Of a DNA stretch of 64,000 bases, positions 55,938 through 64,000 are shown one piece after another. The DNA is from Nereocystis luetkeana. Taxonomy: Eukaryota; Sar; Phaeophyceae; Laminariales; Laminariaceae. The notes below the pieces were generated by a model. It was given only the letters and a program-made list of their open reading frames with translations. It made no database searches and was not told the DNA's origin. The translations under genes and the position numbers were made by a program. The first letter of the stretch is position 1. Each line of letters opens with the position of its first letter. The stretch covers positions 7,867,700 to 7,931,699 of the forward strand of contig JARUPZ010000026.1 of the NCBI GenBank assembly GCA_031213475.1, in the 5' to 3' direction.

Positions 55938-58282
55938 ATGGCGGAACGACGACACCAACTGACTCACGGAAACGCGCGCTGCCCCGGCGCCGCGGCAGAC
56001 GTCGATGGTGTGGCAATCAATGCTCCAAAGAGGAGCGCGGCGGCGGTCGCCGCGGAGGTGTTGAGCTTTCTCATCCTTGACCAGGTTCGTTGCTACCTGG
56101 GTATATGATATATGCATACATAGACAGAGGGAACGAAACGATGCAAAAACAGGCACCGATCACAAGACAAAAATAACACCGATATTAAAATACACTGACT
56201 GGCTGGCGATATGCGCATCGCAGCGAGGCAGGAAACAGAACAGCACGGCGGAGGAAGGGTTCGGACAAACACGCCAAGCGGGGGGTGGTCTTGCAAATAG
56301 CTGTATATCGCGTTGTGATGGTGCCTGCGACTAGCAGCTACCGATCTCGTTAATCAGCTTGAGAATACTCGTCGAGGGGGCCGTATAATGTTGACCATGA
56401 TTATGATCATCATCATCATGATCATGTCACCGCTCTGCTCTGCTGTAGACCGACCACTTGGGACTTTCAGAGAAAATTGCCGATAGAAATGACGACTACA
56501 GCTAGCTACGACAACCACACTCCGTGATTGGAGGACGACACTAACTAGGGCTGCCCGAGTCACAGTGCAAGGAGTCGTGCGGCACGGGACCCGGGTGCAA
56601 CATGGTCCGTCCTACCTGTATACCCGTACGGCTGCTCTACTTTGATCATGCTGCTCTGCTCGTACTGTAGACTGTATGTAGGCGTTGGAAGACACCAACG
56701 ATACCTGGTGTATCATTGGTTTAGTCGCTATCAAAGGGTATGTATGTATGTATGTATGTTGTGCTCAGACAGTCGCATCACATCACCCGAACAACAAGCA
56801 TTTATCGCTGGCGAGCTGGCGAACCGGGAGCTCGGACGCCTGGCGAGACTACTGATGTACCTGGTACGCACCTACCGGAAAGCCTGCCGAACGGCAGCAC
56901 TACAGTGGAAGGGAGGGTATCAGATATCTGCTACAACACCGCCTTCGTGCATCCTTCCACCTTGTGGTCGGTACATCAAAGCAGCTGCAACCATGTGCCA
57001 GGTGCTACACGTACTGCTGAAGCACACAGCAGTTCTACAGAGACAGGCAGAGGCCGTCCAGTCTGGTTGATCATTCGTCCTGCGAGACTTTTGCCATCGA
57101 ATCGGATACCACACTTTACGCGGTCTGTCAAGCTCGTTCTCAACGACGCCTATGATACACCATCCTTCCTTTGTCACCTACCAGGTACAGCAGCAGCAGT
57201 CGTATCGAAATTGAGGTCGCAACCTCTTGGACTGGGCACGGACAGGTGTTCCAGACTTGATTGAGGTACCTGTACGACGCGAATGTTTTGAGGTGATGCC
57301 AAACTGCCCTGTTTTTCTTGCCCGAACGGTCCACAAACTGGAACTTTGGAACGTTGTGTTGTGCCTAGGAGCACGTGCAAGCCCAGAACAGAACAGGGGG
57401 TGGCTGTATTATTGCTATTACGCCGCATTTATATTGATCTTGACAGAAATTTAAGCTCTAATTTTATATGCATGTTTATACATGAGCGGTCATTACATTT
57501 GTGCCCAGAGTGGTGTATTTGAAATAATAAAAAATAAAAAATGGGTCGTGTGACATTCGCCTCTTGATACGGTTGGGATTTGTTGGGATACCAAAAAAAG
57601 ATACCCTTGCGACCAAGTATGGACCTGGTAGGAGTTTGTATCTGGTGTACGTACCTGGCGCAATGCTGCTCCACAAACTTGCAGCTGCTTCGTACTAGTA
57701 TTCTCCTGCAGTACGTACACAGCGCATACATGTATACATGCATGCAAGGTGTGTGTGTGTTCTTCACGTCCTGCCGTTCTCCGTTCTCTCTTCTACCCGT
57801 CGACCTTCAGCACACCCAGTGCCCGTCATGATTATTCACCCTGCAAATAGAGAGATACAACCTGACACATTTAAACGGCACTGCTCGGATTCATAGGCAA
57901 AATCGTTGGAAATTACCTGGGGTCTGTAGTAGTCAAAGGCGTAGATGAATCTAAACAGAGTATGTCGAATGGCAAGAAGAGTGGTAATAATGGTATGATA
58001 TGATGACTCTGTGCGGTCTTATTCGACTGGACGATGAGGGGAAATAAATTCTTAACATAGTGCACAACATATTTGGAGAGGATAGCGATATATTATGACG
58101 ATGCCTACTGGAGAGTAGGTCTAGACTACAGTACATACAGTCACTGCTGTAGATTTGCAGCCTATCCTTTATCACGCGTGTTCGACGTGGGCGAGGAGGA
58201 CAAGCTGGACGACGTCGAAAAATGGCTCCTCGCCTATCCGGTCGTCTACAATATACAGACAGCGACATGTTCCACCTATTAA
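55938..58282 (+). CDS. Putative three-exon gene of unknown function
   Basis: Exon 1 (55938-56084) starts at an ATG and reads MAERRHQLTHGNARC, then an alanine-rich helix ending VLSFLILDQ at the donor GACCAG|GTTCGT. Exon 2 (56773 to about 57067) follows TGTGCTCAGACAG and reads ITSPEQQAFIAGELANRELG, RLARLLMYL, later VLHVLLKHTAVLQRQAEAV to a phase-1 donor TCTG|GTTGAT. Exon 3 (58161-58282) follows GTAGATTTGCAG, fits that phase, and reads YPLSRVFDVGEEDKLDDVEK to a TAA. The exon 1 to 2 join does not fit the helical frame, so an exon is missing or a second open frame (SHHITRTTSIYRW...) is the real one. Exon 3 is the copy of 38684-38808 with mainly third-position differences. No family is recognised. 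Confidence 0.4.
56740..56758. repeat. (GTAT)n microsatellite
   Basis: Five units just before the acceptor at 56772. Confidence 0.85.
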
Positions 58283-58887
58283 TAGTATATATAGTAGAAC
58301 AGTGAAACCCTTGAGTACGGAGTTACCAGGTATTGGTACGCATCAAGTGGCCTCTTCTGAAGATTTGTTTTCCTCCTCGGAACACCTTGAAAACATATGT
58401 TCGCCGTTTGCGTTCCCTTGCATCAAAAGTATCGCCCTTACTTAGCGGAAGCTAGTACTGCCCGGAGGGCCAAGCGGAAGCTATTCGAGTGCTTATATGA
58501 ATTTTACTGAATGACTTTGTGCGACAAACCTCCGGCGGGAAGGAAGGGTATAATGCAAGCGCAACCTCATGCACCTATATCGCGCGATACGGTAGAGGAA
58601 ACACCTAAACTTCTTAGGTCCCTCACATTCGGAGCCATGCGTCGCCCTCAAACCAATGTTCACTAAAACAATAAGTTGAGCCCGATACGTATCGGCGTGT
58701 GAGACCAACACATACTCACGAAAACAGGTATGTCGGATTCGATCATACTGAGTAGTTCGAAAGAGTTTGGAAACTTCTCCAGTTCGACAAAAACAATTTA
58801 GGCCCAAAACCGCAGCGCCTACTGTTGGGTTTCGTGTTGAGTCGTCTTTCTTTGTCGTGTGGTCATTTTTTTCTCGGTTGCCAACTC

Positions 58888-59215
58888 CAAAGCCGGCGCC
58901 CCCGGTGGCTTGGTGTAGATTGTCCGCGAGCCTTCTAAAATCAATTTCGTCGGTTCGAGGCTCACTCAGTGCATACTCGTAAGGACGTTTTTCTCCATGG
59001 AAAATGATTGGCGGAAAGCGCGAGAGCGTGAGTTAGTACCATTCGACGAAAATCGACGAGCAGTGGCAATGCTGAATCCTTCGCGCGATAAAGTTGAAGT
59101 CTCGTCCCGGGGAGGAGAACGGACAACACCTGAGACCACGGTTTTCCCAGAAAGCTGAGCGTAAAACCTCCTACGAGATAGGCTGGGGAGTAAAAGTGAC
59201 GATAAGAAAATATTT
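58888..59215 (+). mobile_element. tRNA-derived SINE of the core family
   Basis: Head GCGCCCCCGGTGGCTTGGTG with a B-box-like CGGTTCGAGGC, then AAAATCGACGAGCAGTGGCA, TGCTGAATCC, GCGCGATAAAG and GAGACCACGGTTTTCC. Reverse-complement relative at 53440-53975. Confidence 0.65.
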
Positions 59216-60191
59216 CGCCCAAGGCAACGCGTCCACGCTGTGTTCCATGGATTAGAGAAGGATGCAAGCTGCAAACGATAAGGGTGTACCAAAGATTTCC
59301 TGAGTACGCGACAGCAGTTAAGAATCTCCTATGTTGGCTAAGGTTTGCGGCTTTTTCTGACGTCAGCGTTTAGCGTAGGCTCTTAGTGGCCATTCTACAC
59401 CGTCTTTGGTGGCGTCTTTCTCTGAGCACAAAAGCTTAGCTTAAATGCTTCCTGTAGTTGAATAAACTAAATTCAGGCTGAAACTCTTAACTGCCAAATT
59501 ATTGACAGCATACCGGGTACTCTACTGTCGTACCCTGACGTTGGCAACCGACTCGTCCCACGGTAGGGGTGTCGTGCCTTACAGGGGCGGTGGCTTATTT
59601 TCCGAGCTCCTCACATGAGGAGCTAAACATCTCACACCCGAACCATGACTTCGAGGACGTTTCATCGCGCAACCCGATGAAGAGGTGTATGCGCTGCTCT
59701 AAACCCTAAAACACCACCAAGTGTATACCGTTAAAATGTTCAAATAGCGGCAGGGGAGACAAAATGACCACATCGATGCTAGCTCTGCGCATACGTATTG
59801 TGTTGAGTCTATACTCTTGCAAATAAATTCCATACTCTACCCGGTATTGATAGTTGTTTGCTCACTTGTGGAGCTCAACCGGTCAGGAAACAATATGCTC
59901 AGAAAACGGTACAATACCCCTGACATCTTGGATGAGCCTAAACACTAAAGAAAATGTATCACATTGAACACTGCGGTGGCATAGGTAAAAAGCCAAAACA
60001 GCAGTGACAAGCACAAAAGATAAAGCATGCCTTGAATGCTTGGTTGGGTAGCCCCCCAGGTCAGGAGTGTATAAATCGTCAGAAGCGTGAGCCTTGCGAG
60101 GCAAACCAAGGACAGGGGTTGCAGAAGCTTTCTGGCTGGCTATTGATAGTCTCCTTGACCCAATATCGTTGGAATGCCATTTTTGGTACTA

Positions 60192-60296
60192 TTACGGGGG
60201 ACCATAGTAAATAGGAACGAATGTTCTCAGTAAAAAAAGGGAAATATACAGGCTTTTGTGTGTACCGTAAGTCCTATTTACTATGGTCCCCCTTTA
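60192..60296. mobile_element. MITE family II copy, 105 bp
   Basis: TTACGGGGGACCATAGTAAA to TTTACTATGGTCCCCCTTTA. The left flank is TA; the right end has a small change. It is not present at the matching place in unit 1. Confidence 0.75.
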
Positions 60297-61452
60297 AAGT
60301 AGTGTGTTACGTTTTTGTTCGTGAGGCGCACGTCTAGAGTAGTTCTAATCGAAATCAAGGTTTCAGTCTTTTTCACATTTATTTCCGGAAGCATGGAGCC
60401 TCAGAGAGGTATAGGTGCACTTCTGCTGTAAGTAGCATGCGTAGCCCCTGCCACAGGAGTAAGCCTTGAAGATCACTCGACTAGTGCTCGCAAAACAACG
60501 TGACACACGGTGTCGATACCGACTAAGGCTGAACGCAAGGACTCCGCTTGCATATATCTTTGTTGTGCAAGGAACTACTCTCTGCAGTGTCGGAAGGCCT
60601 AATGAAATACTTCCCATAGTGATACTCGCTTCCCAAATAAACTGTTGTAGGTCCCATGTTGATTGCATAATGACCGCATGCAAATCAAGTACCAGGTATA
60701 TGTATATCACATTGATTCGTGCCGGGAAAGGTTTCACATCATTCTTCAGACCACAGCATTTTGTTGGTATGACCTACGTGCCTGCAAGAAGATAAAACAA
60801 GAACTCCGGGTGTATTTTGAGTTATGTGGAAGCATTTTCGCATGTATCCTAAGACCACTGAGCAGTGTCGGCACAACTGACGATATCGTAGACACAGATT
60901 GTCCCAACGCAAGTTGACTCTCGTGTGGCAAGCATGCCTACGCAGTGCCTTAGGCTACAAAGTACCATGGGATGTCTGCATACATAATAAGCTCTTCAGC
61001 AAATGTTGCGACCACTTGTGTTCTGAATATTGGTGCAAGGTATAGCCATGGTAGATAATGTCAGTATATTGTTTCCCAAACTAGAAGTCGACGCGCGTTA
61101 GTGTGCGTCTCTACATCGACTAAAAACAACCCACTCGTGATACACCACGCCGAGCGACCTATTCATGATATAAGTAAAAATACAGTCCTATTAAACTACA
61201 ACATATATATGTGTATATATAATGGGCGCTATCCAAGCGCTCTCAGCACTGGATACTACTTCCATTTTCCCCCTCCCCCTGTCTCGCTGGTTAGTCACTA
61301 CTCAGCCATCGAGGGCAAACTTGACTGATCATGTTTCAGCCGTCAGCATGCACACCGAAGAAAAAAACCGCACACAAAACACTGACCTCCAATCCACCGC
61401 TTCTACCCATTTACGCGCGGCCTGTGACTAGCCTAAATTCAGCAGCCACATA

Positions 61453-62883
61453 TCACAGAAACTTCTTGATCAAAGCGCGTAAAACCAGCCAATCGTTGTC
61501 GTCCGGAACGGCGTGAGACACGAACACCGCATCTACAGACGACCGGTAGTACTCGCAGTCGGCGGTTTGAACGAGTGAACGTGACCATTTCAAGCGCAGC
61601 CGCGCATTCACAGCGGGCCACAGTACGTCCGACACATCCGACGCCTCCGTCTCTAGCGGGGCGTCCTCTGTATACACACTGCTAACGTTTCTTGATTCGT
61701 GCATGTAGGATACGTAAATGGGTGTGTAGATTACACCGCTCTCGAAGATGTGGCTGGTGCTAGGAGGCGTGAAAAGCTCCGACACAAAAAATGGCTCCGC
61801 AAGGATGTTCTCGGTGTCGGCATGCCCGTGGAGCTCTTCGTAAGCGGCGGTGACTCTCAGGTCCGTGGTGCCAGATGTCGCTAGGGTATCCATGCCCTGG
61901 TCGAGCGTTACGGTCGCACCACAGGAAGGGGGGGTGGAGCGGTAGTACGTGTGCATACGTATATGATTGGGAATGGTTGGAATCCTTGAGAACCTTGATG
62001 CCAGCACGAAGCCATTGTCAGGCGTGGTGTATCACGAATCGTCTACATTGTGAAAGGAGTGAGCGATACTGCCCCGAGACCAAACAATATGGGCATCGCT
62101 ACTGCACTGATGAAGCACATATTACTTGAATTATTTCGGTGTCTTGTCGTGCCTTGTGCAACTTGAGCCTGCCCCTCCAAGATTAGTCGACGGCATGAAC
62201 CAGGTGAGTTGTAACGAACCCAGTGTCCGACGACCGACACTCTATCCAACCAGGAAATCTCTGAAACAGCAACCACCGCCCTGTGTTTAGGAGTCTGCTT
62301 GGAACCCTGCGTTCGTTGTGCACTGCGCAGATTCAGAGAACTAGACAGCGAAGCGCGTCTTCTCCCTGGTTGGGTTTGTGCGTCAGGGGGTGGGGTCAAA
62401 GTGCCTCATCCAGTGGGCCTACACTCCTGCTTTAGACTGTACAGCAGATGAAGCAAATGCGCGATACGCATGTTTGTAACAACATATAACGCTAAACCGC
62501 TGAGCGGTGTCATAACATCGAGGTTCAGGGCAAACCTCTACGTGCTTGTTGTGTGCGTCCGATGTGAAAGTGCTATACGTACGGCACGAGGGTTGCGATA
62601 TGCAAGTATTTCAGCTGAGGGAACACTGTTTTATTTTTAGATATTCGAACAAACGTTGTCACTATCAGGAATCTAACGTACACCATGAGGGTAACGTAAG
62701 CCGACCCACCTCGGTACATCTATGGTCGATAGAGGCAGAACCGGACGGGACTGCGATCGCCAAGAAGAGGGATGAACGGTCATTGCGAGTTGCTGGAGAC
62801 GCACGGAGGCACGTTGGGGCGGATGCTTGCAGTAGAAGAGTCACCCCGAGTGCAGAAAGCCACTCCTTCTCATTATCATTTGC
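61453..62883 (-). CDS. Second copy of the cassette-exon gene, 3' part, runs off the right edge
   Basis: The terminal exon (about 61896-61453) and one module exon (62883-62710, ANDNEKEWLSALGVTLLLQ) match the first gene almost base for base, with the same phase-0 donor ACCGAG|GTGGGT and the same acceptor CTCGACCAG before the terminal exon. The terminal frame is intact over all 147 residues with only a few changes. Upstream modules should lie beyond 64000. Between 62884 and 63200 the module's 5' flank is part of a 198-bp inverted repeat. Confidence 0.65.
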
Positions 62884-63199
62884 CTTGGAGGGGTGAATAT
62901 CCGAGTTGTTCAGGCGCAGCGTAGAGCTTTCTTCGTGGGTGCCAGGTGTCGCTACAGCATCCATGCCCTACTTTCTGTGGTGCGGCCGTATCGCTCGAGC
63001 AGGGCATGGATGCTGTAGCGACATCTGGCACCCACGAACAAAGCTCTGCGCTGCGCCTGAACAACTCGGATATTCACCCCTCCAAGGCAAATGATAATGA
63101 GAAGGAGTGGCTTTCTGAACTCGGGGTGACTCTTCTACTGCAAGCATCCGCCCCAACGTGCCTCCGTGCGTCTCCAGCAACTCGCAATGACCGTTCATC
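62771..63199. repeat. 198-bp inverted repeat, 33-bp spacer, intact
   Basis: Left arm 62771-62968 and right arm 63002-63199 are equal in length and differ at about four positions. The left arm includes the 5' two thirds of the module exon and its upstream flank. The right arm is the same sequence in opposite orientation, and the spacer matches the region preceding the terminal exon's acceptor. Confidence 0.9.
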
Positions 63200-63211
63200 C
63201 CAAAGGGGGAA

Positions 63212-64000
63212 GCGGTATAGTGCATACACATATATGGTGGGGAATGATCAAGTACCCTCTAACCTCGATGCAACCACCAAGCTATTATTGTGAAGCGTGA
63301 TGTGTCACGAACCGTTTACACTTTGAAAAGAGTGGGCGATACCGGCCCGAGGTCAACCAAAGTGCGCACTGCTGCTGCACTGAGCCAGACGAAAGTGATA
63401 ACTGGTTTGGTGCGCCTCTGGAGAATTTGTACCACTTTAATGATTTCCGGGTACTGCAATGCATTATGTATTTTCATCTGGCGCCTGCCTCGAAAACAAG
63501 TGCACGGCATGAACCGGGAGCGACGTCACGGCAGGGGCGGTGCCTTGTAGGGGCGGTGCCTTAATATCTTCTGAGCTCTTGACAAGAGGAGCTCAATATA
63601 TCACCCGACATATTACTTCAAATAGACATGTCCACCCGCGCCATGCGGCCAACACTTGTAAGCGTTCCTGTTAATAGTATAGTCCTAACCCAAATATTCT
63701 ACGTTCAGTAAAAACATCATTCTAGTCGATGGTTGCTCACTTGAAGAACTCAAAAGGTGCAACATCGACTGTGGGATGACTACTTGGGGGTTTGTAACGA
63801 ACGCCCAGCGTCCCGCAATGCCTTTGAGGGGTGGTGCCTCACTTTCTGTCCTGCTCATGTCAGGAGGTCAATGTCTCGCCCGAAACGTGACTTCGACGAG
63901 ATTCGTTCCCGCAATCCGACCAGCATATCTACCGTCTACTCTGAATAGCTCTGCAACGAATATACCACAGTAGTCGTACAGTAAGTATAATATTCCGATC
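63212..64000. other. Right edge, no gene seen
   Basis: Holds two hairpin units (63540-63620 and 63820-63890) of the GAGGAGCTCAAT family. From about 63820 it again resembles 43890-44010 of unit 1 (GCCCGAAACGTGACTTCG, ATATACCACAGT). It should be intron of the second cassette gene. Confidence 0.45.

Larger units (their letters stand above)
58045..63211. repeat. Segmental duplication, unit 2 (partner 38583-43796)
   Basis: Same order as unit 1: terminal-exon-like frame, repeats, then the 3' end of a minus-strand cassette gene. The stretch from about 60809 to 63211 is nearly identical to 41432-43796, with roughly 25 to 30 differences by eye. The earlier part is much more diverged. Differences include absence of the MITEs at 38835 and 39368, and presence of one at 60192. 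Confidence 0.85.

Noticed and set aside
1-64000. Endogenous virus, LTR element, Polinton or LINE
   Set aside because: No reverse transcriptase, integrase, capsid or viral polymerase motif and no long terminal repeats were seen; the mobile DNA recognised is MITE and SINE in type.

Overview
The window is nuclear DNA from a eukaryote. Genes are broken into short exons with GT-AG introns of 0.4 to 3.7 kb, coding CAG (poly-Gln) tracts are common, and tRNA-derived SINEs and MITE-like elements are dense. One gene is a clear LRRC49 orthologue (tubulin polyglutamylase complex) and another carries MORN repeats, so the organism probably has flagellated cells. Intron-rich genes, intermediate GC and phase-conserved cassette exons fit a stramenopile such as a brown alga; that assignment is inference. 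No retroviral, LTR or large-virus gene was recognised.

Layout. Minus strand: 883-2134, partial gene of unknown function; 3283-12117, LRRC49 homologue in six exons that close perfectly in phase; 12276-15404 and 16334-17400, two small poly-Gln genes. Plus strand: 17918-38595, one 20.7-kb gene with an acidic N-terminus, about six MORN repeats and a charged helical C-terminus; its introns hold SINEs, several MITE families and possibly a minus-strand cyclin-like exon. From 38.6 kb onward lies a tandemly duplicated block. Its core is a minus-strand gene (42088-51488) with seven successive phase-0 cassette exons of one 51-62 residue module, followed by a 147-residue C-terminal exon. The block's 3' part is repeated about 19.4 kb downstream (58.04-63.21 kb), where the window ends inside the second copy. 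A plus-strand gene (55938-58282) may share a duplicated terminal exon with the first unit.

Most notable are: (1) the cassette-exon gene, its tandem copy, a 2.4-kb near-identical patch and a 198-bp inverted repeat centred on the last cassette; (2) a repeat family whose five copies all sit just upstream of minus-strand splice acceptors and seem to supply their pyrimidine tracts; (3) eighteen exact copies of the 9-mer TACCTGGTA or its complement; (4) a 1-kb field of CTTCCATGGAAG palindromes split by a SINE; (5) three MITE families with clear target-site duplications.

All exon joins were made by eye. Phase agreement is strong for LRRC49 and the cassette gene, partial for the MORN gene, and weak elsewhere.
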